Assembly: GCF_000934745.1 (NCBI RefSeq)
Contig: NZ_JYNO01000011.1
Span: 62,001-126,000, forward strand
Source of the DNA: Desulfonatronum thioautotrophicum
Lineage (GTDB): Bacteria; Desulfobacterota; Desulfovibrionia; Desulfovibrionales; Desulfonatronaceae
Length of the DNA: 64,000 bases
Reading direction: 5' to 3'
Made by a program: the position numbers and the translations under genes. This document shows, one piece after another, positions 51,968 through 61,579 of the stretch (its first letter is position 1; every line of letters starts with the position of its first letter). The notes under the pieces are model-generated. The model saw only the letters and a list, made by a program, of their open reading frames with translations, was not told the DNA's origin and did no database searches.

Positions 51968-52732
51968 ATGACTCCTCCCGTCGTGGATGCACAAGACGTC
52001 TGTTTTGCCTATGATGGGTGTTTTGTCCTGGAGGACGTCCATTTGCAGGTGCGACGGGGAGAGTTTTTGGCCGTGATGGGCCCCAACGGGGGGGGGAAGA
52101 CCACTCTACTGAAAATTTTGTTGGGCCTCCTTACTCCCCAGCGAGGTGTCGTTTCGGTGCTGGATGCATCGCCAGGAAAGGCATCCCGAAAGGTCGGCTA
52201 CGTTCCGCAACAGACAAATATTCATTTGCAGTTTCCCATCACAGCCGAGGACTTGGTTCTCTTGGGACGTTTGCCGCATCGCCGCCGGACAAACGGCTTT
52301 CGGTCCCAGGACCGAGAAGCAGCTGGCCAGGCTCTGCAACGGGTAGGCATGTGGTCATACCGGAGGCGACGTATCGGTCAACTTTCCGGCGGGCAACGGC
52401 AACGGGTGTTCATTGCCAGGGCATTGGCCAACGAGCCGGAACTGCTATTGTTGGATGAACCCACGGCCAGCGTGGATAGGGAGTTTCAGGGGGCGCTATA
52501 CGATCTGCTCAAAGAATTGAATACGCGGATGACCATCATCGTGGTCAGCCATGATCTCTCCGTACTTTCCAGTTACGCTACCTCCGTGGCCTGTGTGAAC
52601 CGAAGGTTGTTCTATCACGATAGGGCCGAATTGACGGCGGCCATGCTGGAATCGACCTACCACTGTCCTGTGGAACTGGTGACTCATGGTTCAATACCCC
52701 ATCGCGTTCTTAAGGAACATGACCTCTCGTGA
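51968..52732 (+). CDS. znuC: zinc ABC transporter ATPase
   Basis: ZnuC (254 residues) powers zinc import. Walker A is GPNGGGKTT, the signature LSGGQRQRVFIARAL and Walker B LLLLDEPTAS are all intact, with the H-loop in VVSHDLS. It lies 28 bases after znuA and overlaps znuB by four bases. Confidence 0.95.
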   Translation: MTPPVVDAQDVCFAYDGCFVLEDVHLQVRRGEFLAVMGPNGGGKTTLLKILLGLLTPQRGVVSVLDASPGKASRKVGYVPQQTNIHLQFPITAEDLVLLGRLPHRRRTNGFRSQDREAAGQALQRVGMWSYRRRRIGQLSGGQRQRVFIARALANEPELLLLDEPTASVDREFQGALYDLLKELNTRMTIIVVSHDLSVLSSYATSVACVNRRLFYHDRAELTAAMLESTYHCPVELVTHGSIPHRVLKEHDLS

Positions 52733-53541
52733 TACCGGATATTTTGCAATTCGAATTCATGCGCAACGCCTTGGCGGCCTGCCTACTGATCAGCATCAGC
52801 TGCGGAATAATGGGCACCTTGGTGGTGGTCAATCGGCTGGTTTTTCTTTCCGGGGGGATTGCCCATGCCTCCTATGGCGGTGTGGGAGCGGCCATTTTTC
52901 TGGGGAGCTCGCCGTACATCGGAGCGGGGGTGAGCGCCTTTCTGGCCGCGATGATCATGGGGGGGGTCAGCCTGCGGGCCAAGCACCGCAGCGATTCGAT
53001 TATCGGCGTGATCTGGGCTGTGGGGATGGCCGTGGGAATCATTTTGGTGGATTTGACTCCAGGCTATCACGTTGATCTGATGAGCTATCTTTTCGGCAGT
53101 ATTCTGCTTGTTCCTCGGGAGAACTTGTGGATGATGGCCGGGCTGAACGTGGTTGTGCTTGTTTGGGTTCGACTCTTCTACCATGACCTCCTGGCCATGT
53201 CCTACGACGAAGAACATGCCCAGGTCATGGGGGTTCCGGTTCGTGGGCTCTATTTCACCTTACTGGCCCTGACCGCCCTGGCTGTGGTCACGACCATCCA
53301 GGCCGTGGGGTTGATCCTGGTGATCGCATTGTTGACCATTCCTGCTGTGGTGGCCGAACGCTTTTCCGGTTCTTTAGGGGCAATGATGGCCTGGGCTGTT
53401 TTGCTCAGCTCGGTGTTCTGCGTCTTTGGACTGCTCCTGGCTTATCATCTGAATCTGACCGCCGGCGCCACCATCGTAATGGTGGCGGCCGGTGGATTTT
53501 TTCTTTCCCGCATTATCGGGCGCGGGCGAGGTCTTGGCTAA
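52729..53541 (+). CDS. znuB: zinc ABC transporter permease
   Basis: ZnuB (270 residues) is a permease of the metal ABC-3 family with about seven to eight membrane helices. LVVVNRLVFLSGGIAHASYG and SYDEEHAQVMGVPVRGLYF are family blocks. GTG 52729 overlaps znuC by four bases. It is the end of the zinc uptake unit; glmS faces it after 39 bases. Confidence 0.94.
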   Translation: MIPDILQFEFMRNALAACLLISISCGIMGTLVVVNRLVFLSGGIAHASYGGVGAAIFLGSSPYIGAGVSAFLAAMIMGGVSLRAKHRSDSIIGVIWAVGMAVGIILVDLTPGYHVDLMSYLFGSILLVPRENLWMMAGLNVVVLVWVRLFYHDLLAMSYDEEHAQVMGVPVRGLYFTLLALTALAVVTTIQAVGLILVIALLTIPAVVAERFSGSLGAMMAWAVLLSSVFCVFGLLLAYHLNLTAGATIVMVAAGGFFLSRIIGRGRGLG

Positions 53542-53580
53542 GTTTCTCAGATTGCAATATTCCTGTTGTATTTTAAGTGT

Positions 53581-55404
53581 TTACTCTACAGTCACGCTTT
53601 TGGCCAAGTTGCGGGGTTGGTCAACGTCCTTGCCCAGGTACACGGCCATTTCATACGCGAACAACTGTAATGCCGGCAGTGCCAGGAAGGTGTTCAGCGG
53701 TCCATAAACCTGGGGAATCTCCCAGGCATGCTCTACGTCCAGGCCAAAACCTGGGTGACAAAGGCTGATAATCTTGCCGTTGCGGGCCTGGACCTCCACG
53801 AGGTTGGAGATGGTTTTGGACAGCAGTTCGTCGTTCAGCGCCAGGGCAAAGGTGGGAAATTCCGGTTCAATCAGGGCAATGGGACCGTGCTTCATTTCAC
53901 CCGCGGCATATCCCTCGGCGTGGATGTACGAGATTTCCTTGAGCTTCAACGCACCTTCCAGGGCAAGGGGAAACGCCAATCCTCGTCCCAAGTAGAAAAA
54001 ACTGCGGGCCGTGCTGTATTCCGGGATCAGTTCCTGGGCTGTACTCCGCATTCGGGGGAGTTCGCTCTCCAGGATCTGAGGCAGGCTGAGGAGGCCGGCA
54101 ATGACCGAGGACTCGACGTGCTGGGGCAATGTCTGTTTGCGGCGTCCCCAGTAAAGAGCCAGCAGGGTCAGGAGAACCAGCTGGCTGCACATCGCCTTTG
54201 TGGAGGCGACGCTGATTTCCGGTCCTGCCTGGGTGTGGATCACGCTGGCTGCCTCTCTGGCTACGCTGGAGCCGACCACATTGCACAGACCCAAGACGGG
54301 AACGCCATGTTCCTTGGCCAGTCGCATCCCGGCCAGAGTGTCAGCGGTCTCTCCGGACTGGCTTATAGCCAGGATCATGTCCGTGGGCTTGAAGATGGGA
54401 GAACGGTAACGAAACTCGGAGGCGATCTCCACGCGAACGGGAATACCGGCCCAGGATTCCAGAAGGTATTGCCCCCATAGGCCGGCATGGTACGACGTGC
54501 CGCAGGCCACGATCTGGAGTTGTTCCGGAATGTCCAAGTTGTCCAGTTCCGGCAGGCTGACGGTCCGGTTCTTGGCATCCAGTCGGCCGGCCAGGCAGTT
54601 GCTGATCACCGTCGGCTGTTCGAAGATTTCCTTGAGCATGAAATGGCGATACCCGCCCTTCTGTGCTGCCTGGAAATCCCAGGTGATATGGTGGATCTCT
54701 TTTTCCAGGGGCTCCAGTGTCGCAGTGTCGTAAACCTGCCAATCCATGGGGCTCAGTTCGACCAATTCGTTGTCTTCCAAAAAGACGACATCCCTGGTGT
54801 AACCCAGGAAAGCCGGAATATCCGAAGCCACAAAGTTTTCTCCGACGCCGACCCCAAGCAGAAGAGGGCTGGATTTACGCGCCGCCCATATGCGATTGGG
54901 ATCATCCATGTTCAACAGGGCAACGGCATAGGTGCCGTCAACGTGTTTCAGGGCCTCGGAAAATGCCTGAAGCAGGGAAATGTCCGGAGTCCATAGTTCG
55001 GCGATCAATTGGACCAGGACCTCAGAGTCTGTTTCGGATTGGAAGGTGCGTCCCTTTTTCAGGAGCTGTTCCTTGAGCGGGAGGTAGTTTTCAATGATCC
55101 CATTATGCACGAGGACCAAACGCCCACCCGGATCACGGTGGGGATGAGCGTTGCGCTCCACGGGCAGGCCATGGGTCGCCCAGCGGGTATGTCCCAGGCC
55201 CGTGGTGGCATGGAAAACTTCGCAGCCGTTGAGGCGGCACTCCAATTCACTTAGCTTGCCTTCAGCCCGAATGACATGCATTGCCTTATGCTGAATGAAG
55301 GCCACTCCCGCGGAATCGTAGCCCCGATACTCCAGGCGTTTCAGTCCTTCCACGATAACGGGCACGGCTGGCCTGTGACCGGCGTAACCAATTATTCCGC
55401 ACAT
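53581..55404 (-). CDS. glmS: glutamine-fructose-6-phosphate aminotransferase
   Basis: GlmS (607 residues) makes glucosamine-6-phosphate for peptidoglycan and LPS. The N-terminal cysteine nucleophile is in MCGIIGYAGHRPAV and the GLGHTRWATHG glutaminase block is present. Two SIS domains follow (CGTSYHAGLWGQYLLESWAG, SQSGETADTLAGMRLAKEHG) and the C-terminus ends RNLAKSVTVE. Its leader contains repeats but nothing like the glmS ribozyme. Confidence 0.97.
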   Translation of the reverse strand: MCGIIGYAGHRPAVPVIVEGLKRLEYRGYDSAGVAFIQHKAMHVIRAEGKLSELECRLNGCEVFHATTGLGHTRWATHGLPVERNAHPHRDPGGRLVLVHNGIIENYLPLKEQLLKKGRTFQSETDSEVLVQLIAELWTPDISLLQAFSEALKHVDGTYAVALLNMDDPNRIWAARKSSPLLLGVGVGENFVASDIPAFLGYTRDVVFLEDNELVELSPMDWQVYDTATLEPLEKEIHHITWDFQAAQKGGYRHFMLKEIFEQPTVISNCLAGRLDAKNRTVSLPELDNLDIPEQLQIVACGTSYHAGLWGQYLLESWAGIPVRVEIASEFRYRSPIFKPTDMILAISQSGETADTLAGMRLAKEHGVPVLGLCNVVGSSVAREAASVIHTQAGPEISVASTKAMCSQLVLLTLLALYWGRRKQTLPQHVESSVIAGLLSLPQILESELPRMRSTAQELIPEYSTARSFFYLGRGLAFPLALEGALKLKEISYIHAEGYAAGEMKHGPIALIEPEFPTFALALNDELLSKTISNLVEVQARNGKIISLCHPGFGLDVEHAWEIPQVYGPLNTFLALPALQLFAYEMAVYLGKDVDQPRNLAKSVTVE

Positions 55405-55856
55405 AATTTAAATACCTCGCAAGGCTTGTTGGTGAGAGGAGGAGTGGTCCTCTGGTCTGAGACAGACCAGTGACAGACCAGTGCCAGACAGCGCTTCACG
55501 GACCCGGCCAAGACAGTTTGGTTTGATGTGTTGCTGGTGCTGCAAGCCAGCATTTATTGCTGGTACAGCCTGCGGAAAAGCGACTTCCATGCGACATCGT
55601 TGCTGAAAGGTCAATGCCCAAGGGCTGGGCTTCGTCAAGAGTTGGAATCCCTTGCGAGCTGATAGGCTTGTTACGACCTGTTGCGGCCTTGCTCCCGGCA
55701 TCATGCTCATGTAGGAATTGCCGGTGCATCGGTTTGAGTGCCCCACTTTGGTTCGCTCCACAGGCTTGGTCGCAATCCGCATGTCCATATATTCCAGACC
55801 CGATGGACTGCTCACTGGACGTTGAACTCTTTAGACACCCCTACGAAGCAAATCCT
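55405..55856. other. 450-base stretch between glmS and the ABC-2 permease, no gene
   Basis: I see no convincing gene. Near 55452-55483 there is a hairpin and a tandem repeat. A second small inverted repeat (GCCCAAGGGCTGGGC) is at about 55616. The promoter for the minus-strand glmS and the plus-strand permease should lie here. Confidence 0.45.
55452..55483. repeat. hairpin plus 11-base tandem repeat in the glmS leader
   Basis: CTGGTCTG-AGA-CAGACCAG is a perfect eight-base stem with a three-base loop. Its right arm is part of ACAGACCAGTG repeated twice at 55462-55483. The element lies about 50 bases upstream of the glmS start and may be transcribed in its leader. Confidence 0.5.
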
Positions 55857-56663
55857 ATGCCGACACGTCTTTTCGCCACACTTTCCGATTACAGGGATCT
55901 TGTGGTCAATCTCAGCGCCAGGGAACTCAAGGGGCGATACAGTGGAACGGTGCTTGGTTTTTTCTGGAGCATTCTTAACCCACTGTTCATGGCCATCATT
56001 TACATGGTTTTTTTGCGGCTTTTGATCGGTCGCGGTGTGCCTACGGAGGATATCCTGATTGGCGTGTTTGCATGGCAATATACCGGGCAGGCTGTTTTCG
56101 GCGGTCAGAACTGCATCAACGGCAATGCAAACCTGGTCAAAAAGGTCAGTTTTCCGAGGGTATTACTACCATTATCGTTTACCGTGGGCAATCTGATTCA
56201 TTTCCTGTTGACGCTTGGAGTGCAATTGGTCCTGTTGACCGGGATTCTCCTTTGGAAGGGTAGCATGCTCAGCATCTGGGTGCTTTTGCTACCTCTTCTG
56301 GTGGCCTATCATACCCTCTTTGCCCTGGCTCTGACGTTCTTGGTGTCCACCTCCAGCGTTTATTTTCGCGACACCAACCACATAGTGAGCATTGTGATGA
56401 GCGCCTGGTTTTTCATGACGCCGGTAATGTACAATTTGTCATTCATTGATCGATTCATGGAACGCGCGCCCTGGGCTTGGAATCTCTACCTGCTTAACCC
56501 CATGGCCGGCATTGTCACGGCATACCGTGCATTGCAGATTCCAGAAAGCACATTCCCGTGGTCCTGGCCCATGGTCATCGGGCTGGCCCTGCCGATCCCG
56601 TTGCTGATCCTTTCCTACCGCCTGTTTCAACGGTATCAGAAATATTTTTCCGACCTGGTTTAG
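55857..56663 (+). CDS. ABC-2 type polysaccharide export permease
   Basis: The protein (268 residues) matches the Wzm/KpsM permease family that exports O-antigen or capsule chains through the inner membrane. Visible blocks are LSARELKGRYSGTVLGFFWS, GQNCINGNANLVKKVSFPR and MSAWFFMTPVMYNLS. It has six membrane helices. ATG 55857 gives normal length; ATG 55803 would add 18 residues; neither has a strong ribosome-binding site. No ABC ATPase partner lies next to it; YitT follows. Confidence 0.85.
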   Translation: MPTRLFATLSDYRDLVVNLSARELKGRYSGTVLGFFWSILNPLFMAIIYMVFLRLLIGRGVPTEDILIGVFAWQYTGQAVFGGQNCINGNANLVKKVSFPRVLLPLSFTVGNLIHFLLTLGVQLVLLTGILLWKGSMLSIWVLLLPLLVAYHTLFALALTFLVSTSSVYFRDTNHIVSIVMSAWFFMTPVMYNLSFIDRFMERAPWAWNLYLLNPMAGIVTAYRALQIPESTFPWSWPMVIGLALPIPLLILSYRLFQRYQKYFSDLV

Positions 56664-56706
56664 CCTGTTCGGTTGAATCAGGTGTTTCAGGCTACTGGAG
56701 ATCAAT

Positions 56707-57582
56707 ATGGCTGGGACTTGGGCGCAGCAATTTCGAATTGCAACCTACTCCATCTCTTGGAACCTGCTGCTGATTACCACGGGGGCTTTGGTCTTCGCTT
56801 TTGGCGTCAAGGCCATCGTTATTCCCCAGGAATTCATCAGTGGCGGCATGACCGGTGTCGGCTTGCTCTTGAGCTATGTGGTTGGAGTACTACCACCCGG
56901 GGGATGGTTGCTGCTCCTGAACATTCCTATTTTCATTCTCGGATGGATCTGTGTCAGCCGCCGGTTTTTCTGCTACAGCCTCTATGGCATGTTGTTGCTC
57001 AGCCTGGGGATCGATACCATGCCATGGGCCTTGCACATTGAGGATACACTGCTTGCGGCCCTGACTGCCGGTGCAATCATGGGGGCCGGTTCCGGCATCG
57101 CATTACGGTCCCTGGGGTCTCTTGGCGGGCTGGATGTCATTTCGGTATTTTTGAATCAGCGGTTTAATCTCGGGATCGGAAAGTTCTCCTTCGGCTTCAA
57201 CCTGGCCCTGTTTACCGTGAGCCTCTTTTTCATCGGCCTGGAACACATGCTCTATTCGGTCTTTCTGGTGTTTGTGCATGCGATGGTCATGGACTACTTC
57301 CTGGGCATGTTCAATCAGCGCAAAATGGTATTGGTTGTTACCGAAAAACCCGACGATTTGGCCAAAGCCATCCTGAGCACGATCAACAGGGGTTCGACCT
57401 TTCTCTATGGCCGCGGAGCGTATACCGGCAAACGCAAAAAAATCCTGCTCACCGTGGTCAACAGTATCCAGCTCAAGCGGCTGGAAGAAGTCATTTTTAC
57501 CGTCGACCCGCAAGCCTTCACCATTGAGGAAAACACCCTGAATGTAATCGGACAGGGTTTCTCCCGTCGCAAGATTTACTGA
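56707..57582 (+). CDS. YitT-family membrane protein
   Basis: The 291-residue protein has five or so membrane helices in residues 15-200 (DUF161-type, FISGGMTGVGLLLSYVVG, GSGIALRSLGSLGGLDVISV) and a C-terminal soluble DUF2179 domain (STFLYGRGAYTGKRKKILLT, DPQAFTIEENTLNVIGQGF). The family is widespread but of unknown function. It lies 43 bases after the ABC-2 permease with no clear terminator. Confidence 0.9.
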   Translation: MAGTWAQQFRIATYSISWNLLLITTGALVFAFGVKAIVIPQEFISGGMTGVGLLLSYVVGVLPPGGWLLLLNIPIFILGWICVSRRFFCYSLYGMLLLSLGIDTMPWALHIEDTLLAALTAGAIMGAGSGIALRSLGSLGGLDVISVFLNQRFNLGIGKFSFGFNLALFTVSLFFIGLEHMLYSVFLVFVHAMVMDYFLGMFNQRKMVLVVTEKPDDLAKAILSTINRGSTFLYGRGAYTGKRKKILLTVVNSIQLKRLEEVIFTVDPQAFTIEENTLNVIGQGFSRRKIY

Positions 57583-57617
57583 GAACATACTCGCCGGCAC
57601 AATTGAAGAGTGAGAGG

Positions 57618-58955
57618 TCACTTCAAGCGATCCCACAACCGTTGAGCCTGTTCCCGGGCAAAGGCCAGAATTTCCGTCTCATCGTGGCTGAGCAGACTGC
57701 GGTCTTCGACCACGACCCGGCCCTGGGCGATGACCGTGTGCACGTGGACGGCCTCCAGGCCGAACAGGAAATGCCCGAGCATGTTCTCCGGGGTCAGGGG
57801 GGTGGGTGAGTCGTAGTCCAGGATGACCAGATTGTTGACACCGCCTCCGGGTGCGCCGACATCCCGGATCAGTTCATGGGTGCGGCGCAGGCGGGCGTAG
57901 GCTTCCTGGAACCCGAGGCTTTCGGCGCTTTGTCCGGCAATGAACGCGGCCTTCAGCGCTCGGAGCATGTCCACGTGCATTCCGTCCGTGCCCAGGATCA
58001 CCCGGGGACCGAGATCGTCGTAACGGCCCAGTCCCACATTGTTGTTCAGGTTGGATTCGCTGGCCTGGGCCACATAGACCGGGGAATCGCGCAACAGTTC
58101 CCGTTCGGCTTCGTCCAGGTGAACGCAATGGGCCAGGAGGGTGTGCGGGGAGGCCAGTGCCCCGGCATCGGCCAGACGCTGGATGACCCGCTTTCCATGG
58201 TGTTCCAGGCAGTGGTTCTGATCCGACACGTCTTCGGCCACATGCATGTGCAGGCCGGTACCGTACCTGTCGGCCAGAGCCACGGCCCGGGTGAGCAGGT
58301 CGTCGTCCACGGTGAAGGAGGCATGCAAACCCACCTGGCCGATGCGGCCGGAGGCGAGGTAGCGGTCCGTCTCCTCCAGCCCCGCTTCCTTGACCGCCTC
58401 GCCGTCCCGGCAGGACATCTCGTAGCAGAGCAGATGGCCCAGCCCCACGGATTCGAAGGCCTTGGCAATGGTTTCCAGGCTGCCTTTCACGGCAAAGGGC
58501 GAGGCATGGTGATCGATGACGAAGGTCACTCCACGCTTGGCGCAGAGCAGAGCCGTGGCCAGGGCGCTGGCCTCGATCATGGGCAGATCCAGTCGCTTGT
58601 CCAGCCGCCACCAGATCAGATCGAGAATTTCGGGAAAATTCGCGGGTATCCGGGGCGGGGCGGGCATGCCCCGGGCAAAAGTGGAGTAGAGGTGATGGTG
58701 GCCCAGGGCAAATGAGCGGGTCACCAGCCTGCCCCCGCAGTCGATGATGCGGATTTTGGATGGATCGGAACCTCGACCGCCGGGATCAGGCGGAGCATCG
58801 AGAAATTCCAGACAAGCTCGCTCATCTTGAAGTTGATTACTTTCCAGTTCTTTTTTCGGCCCCCCGATCGGGCTGGGTCGAACACGCAGGCACGTATCCC
58901 TGATGGTCAGCTCATCCGGGTCCAGCCAACGGGCATTGGTCAGTAGCAGCTCCAT
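57618..58955 (-). CDS. ssnA: SsnA-type amidohydrolase
   Basis: The 445-residue protein is a metal-dependent amidohydrolase in the cytosine deaminase/TrzN group, closest to SsnA. Metal ligands are in GHHHLYSTFARG (HxH-type), HMHVAEDVSDQ, LLAHCVHLDEAE and LGTDGMHVDM. It overlaps the end of the molybdenum hydroxylase gene by 16 bases, as SsnA genes often sit beside selenium-linked purine enzymes. It probably deaminates a purine-like compound. The residues 45-65 region is an unusual polar insert. Confidence 0.8.
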   Translation of the reverse strand: MELLLTNARWLDPDELTIRDTCLRVRPSPIGGPKKELESNQLQDERACLEFLDAPPDPGGRGSDPSKIRIIDCGGRLVTRSFALGHHHLYSTFARGMPAPPRIPANFPEILDLIWWRLDKRLDLPMIEASALATALLCAKRGVTFVIDHHASPFAVKGSLETIAKAFESVGLGHLLCYEMSCRDGEAVKEAGLEETDRYLASGRIGQVGLHASFTVDDDLLTRAVALADRYGTGLHMHVAEDVSDQNHCLEHHGKRVIQRLADAGALASPHTLLAHCVHLDEAERELLRDSPVYVAQASESNLNNNVGLGRYDDLGPRVILGTDGMHVDMLRALKAAFIAGQSAESLGFQEAYARLRRTHELIRDVGAPGGGVNNLVILDYDSPTPLTPENMLGHFLFGLEAVHVHTVIAQGRVVVEDRSLLSHDETEILAFAREQAQRLWDRLK

Positions 58956-61567
58956 GCGTCGTCTCCTTGATTGGTCTGGGCGGCCAAGTCGAGTGGTTCT
59001 CCCAGAGGCTCCAGGGGCAGGGTGCGGCGGGGCAGGCCGTCATAGCGGTAAAAGGCCGCGGCAATGGCCGGGGCCGTGGGAATGGAGCCGATCTCGCCCA
59101 CGCCCTTGGCCCCGCGTGGGCCTTCCGGGTCCGCGTTGTCCACGGCGATGACCGTGATCCTGGGCATGGCGTCGGCCCTGAGCAGGCCCACGTCCCGGAA
59201 CTTGTCCGAAACCAGATGGCCTCCTTCCAGACGAAGCCGCTCGGACAGGGCCGCGCCCATGCCCATGAGCACTCCGCCCTCGATCTGGCCCTCCAGCATC
59301 TGGCGGTTGACCACGGTTCCGGCGTCGTGGGCCGCCACCACTTCCTGGACCCTGCCGTCGGCGGACAGGAGCACCAGATGGGCCGCGAAGCTGTAGGCCA
59401 CGTGGCTGCGGAACGTGCCCGGCTCGCCGCCCGGGGCGGTGTCCGTGCAGAGGTAGCGGCCTTCGTAGGTCCGCCCGGCCAGGGCCTCCAGTCCGCCCTC
59501 CGCGGTCATGTCGGCCTTGATTTTGTAGGCTGCGTCCAGCACGGCCCGGCCAAGCTGGAAAGTGCCACGGCTGGCCGTGGTCGCTCCGGCCACGGCTCCG
59601 TGACGGGTGTCCGAGTCCACCGTGATCTTCGCCAGATCGTCGATGCCCAACGTGTCGGCCAGGAACTGGGCGGCCACGGTGTGGATGCCCTGGCCCATCT
59701 CGGACCAGCCGTGGTGCAGAACCAACCGTCCACCCTTGTGGATTTCGACCTTGGCCACGCATTCTTCCACGAGGCCGTTGCCGATGCCGCAGTTCTTGAT
59801 GCCGCAAGACAGCCCGGCCCGGCCGGATTTCCTGACCCGCTCCCAGGGTTCGCGCAGAGCTTCCAGGCAGGCCTTGAGTCCGATGCCCGGTCCCAGGACC
59901 TGGCCGGTTGCCACCATCCGGCCCTGATCCAGGGCGTTGTCGTAGCGGAACTGCCAGGGATCGAATCCGCCAGCCTTGCACAGCCGTTCGACCATTGCCT
60001 CCATGGCAAAGACGGCCTGGTTCACGCCGAAGCCGCGCATGGCACCGTTGGGGATGTTGTTGGTGAACACGGCCCGAGATTCGATGTCCACCGCCGGGAC
60101 GTGGTACGCTCCGGTGGCGTGGGTGGCGGCCCGGGCCATGACCGCCGCGCCCACAGAGGCGTAGGCCCCAGTATCCCCCAGGATACGAGCCTTGAGGGCC
60201 GTAAGCCTGCCTTGGGCGTTGCAGCCCGCGGCATAGCTGAGGCGTATGGGGTGGCGCTTGGGATGCATGCGCAGGGACTCGGGCCGGGAGAGCTTGACCT
60301 TGACCGGAGCCTGGAGCAGCAGCGCGGCCAGTGCCGCGTGGTGCTGCACGGTCAGATCCTCCTTGCCGCCAAAGGCTCCGCCGGAGTCCACCATGGTCGC
60401 CCGGACTTTCTCCTTGGGCAGGTTCAGAACCCGGGCCACGTCGTCCCGGTCGTGATAGATGCCCTGGCCTTGGGTGTAAAAATGGATTTCGCCGGTGCCC
60501 GGGTCCGGCAGGGCCACGGCGCATTCCGGCTCCAGGAAGCCGTGTTCGATGGGCGCGGTGTGGAAGGTCTCCGTGACCACGAAGGCGGAGCCGCGCAGGG
60601 CCTCGTCCACGTCTCCGCCTCGGCGCACGGTCTTTACGGCCAGCAGATTTCCGGTCTCGTGGACCCGGATCGGGCTCTGCTCGGCCTGCTCCATGTCGGT
60701 CAGCGGTTCCAGGATTTCGTATTCCACCCGGATCAGCGCGGCAGCGGCCCGTGCCTGCTCCCTGGTTTCAGCCACCACGCAGGCCAGTACGTCGGCCACG
60801 GTGCGAGTGGTTTCCCCTGGGGCCACGTACATGGGCCAGTCCGGGACGATCATCCCCACGGTGCGCTCCCCAGGCACATCCGTCGCGGTGAGCACGCGGA
60901 CCACGCCCGGCGCGGCCAGGGCCTCGCTGGTATCGATGGCCACGACTCGGGCCCGGGGGTGGGCGCTGAAGTGCAGCGCCCCGTGGAGCATATCTGGAAA
61001 GCGCAGGTCGTCGGTAAACAGTTGGGTGCCCACGGCCCGCTCAAAGGCCCCGTAGCGGACGGGACTGGCGCCGAGCACGGGTGGGGCGGGATCCAAACGC
61101 GGGGACTCATTTTCACGAAGAACGCGGGCCGCCTCCAGAATGGCGTCCACGATCTTTACGTATCCGGTACACCGGCACAGGTGCGGCCGCACGGCCTTGA
61201 CCACCTCTTCGATGGTGGGTTCGGCGGTCTGCTCCAGCAAAAGCTTGGTCCGGGCCAAAAAGCCCGGCGTGCAGAACCCGCACTGCACCGCGCCTTTTTC
61301 GGCAAAGGCTCGGCCCAGGAGGCGACGCAGGTTTTCGGGAAAGCCTTCCAGGGTCAGGACGCGCTTTCCGGCCACCTTGCGCATGGGCGTGGCGCAGGCA
61401 AAAGCGGCCCGCCCGTCCACTTCAACCAGGCAGGCCCCGCAGGCCGCCTGACCGGAACAACCGTCCTTGGCCGCGATTAGCTCCCTGTCCTCCCGCAGCC
61501 AGGTGAGGAGGGAGCGTTCCAGGTCGCCTTCGTAGGTCGTTGGGGAGTTGTTCAGGGTGAAGTCCAT
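58940..61567 (-). CDS. xdh: selenium-dependent-type xanthine dehydrogenase (2Fe-2S + molybdopterin)
   Basis: The 875-residue protein joins two [2Fe-2S] domains (C37, C43, C46, C58; then C96, C99, C131, C133) to a molybdopterin domain. The molybdenum part shows the DSGGAFGGKEDLTVQHHAAL block, GAMRGFGVNQAVFAMEAMVE and the catalytic glutamate in KGVGEIGS. No FAD domain or FAD-subunit gene adjoins, so the electron acceptor is separate. This fusion matches the family of selenium-dependent xanthine dehydrogenases (labile selenium at the Mo centre). It oxidises purines or related heterocycles; the substrate is not certain. ssnA follows in the same unit. Confidence 0.85.
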   Translation of the reverse strand: MDFTLNNSPTTYEGDLERSLLTWLREDRELIAAKDGCSGQAACGACLVEVDGRAAFACATPMRKVAGKRVLTLEGFPENLRRLLGRAFAEKGAVQCGFCTPGFLARTKLLLEQTAEPTIEEVVKAVRPHLCRCTGYVKIVDAILEAARVLRENESPRLDPAPPVLGASPVRYGAFERAVGTQLFTDDLRFPDMLHGALHFSAHPRARVVAIDTSEALAAPGVVRVLTATDVPGERTVGMIVPDWPMYVAPGETTRTVADVLACVVAETREQARAAAALIRVEYEILEPLTDMEQAEQSPIRVHETGNLLAVKTVRRGGDVDEALRGSAFVVTETFHTAPIEHGFLEPECAVALPDPGTGEIHFYTQGQGIYHDRDDVARVLNLPKEKVRATMVDSGGAFGGKEDLTVQHHAALAALLLQAPVKVKLSRPESLRMHPKRHPIRLSYAAGCNAQGRLTALKARILGDTGAYASVGAAVMARAATHATGAYHVPAVDIESRAVFTNNIPNGAMRGFGVNQAVFAMEAMVERLCKAGGFDPWQFRYDNALDQGRMVATGQVLGPGIGLKACLEALREPWERVRKSGRAGLSCGIKNCGIGNGLVEECVAKVEIHKGGRLVLHHGWSEMGQGIHTVAAQFLADTLGIDDLAKITVDSDTRHGAVAGATTASRGTFQLGRAVLDAAYKIKADMTAEGGLEALAGRTYEGRYLCTDTAPGGEPGTFRSHVAYSFAAHLVLLSADGRVQEVVAAHDAGTVVNRQMLEGQIEGGVLMGMGAALSERLRLEGGHLVSDKFRDVGLLRADAMPRITVIAVDNADPEGPRGAKGVGEIGSIPTAPAIAAAFYRYDGLPRRTLPLEPLGEPLDLAAQTNQGDDAWSCY

Positions 61568-61579
61568 GGTGTCGTCAGA

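Noticed and set aside
55405-55500. glmS ribozyme-riboswitch
   Set aside because: None of the ribozyme core sequence is present, and the element is mainly known from Gram-positive bacteria.
58967-61480. Plus-strand open frame of over 830 codons opposite xdh
   Set aside because: It is a shadow of the molybdenum hydroxylase in high-GC sequence; Gln/His/Gly-rich translation without any domain.
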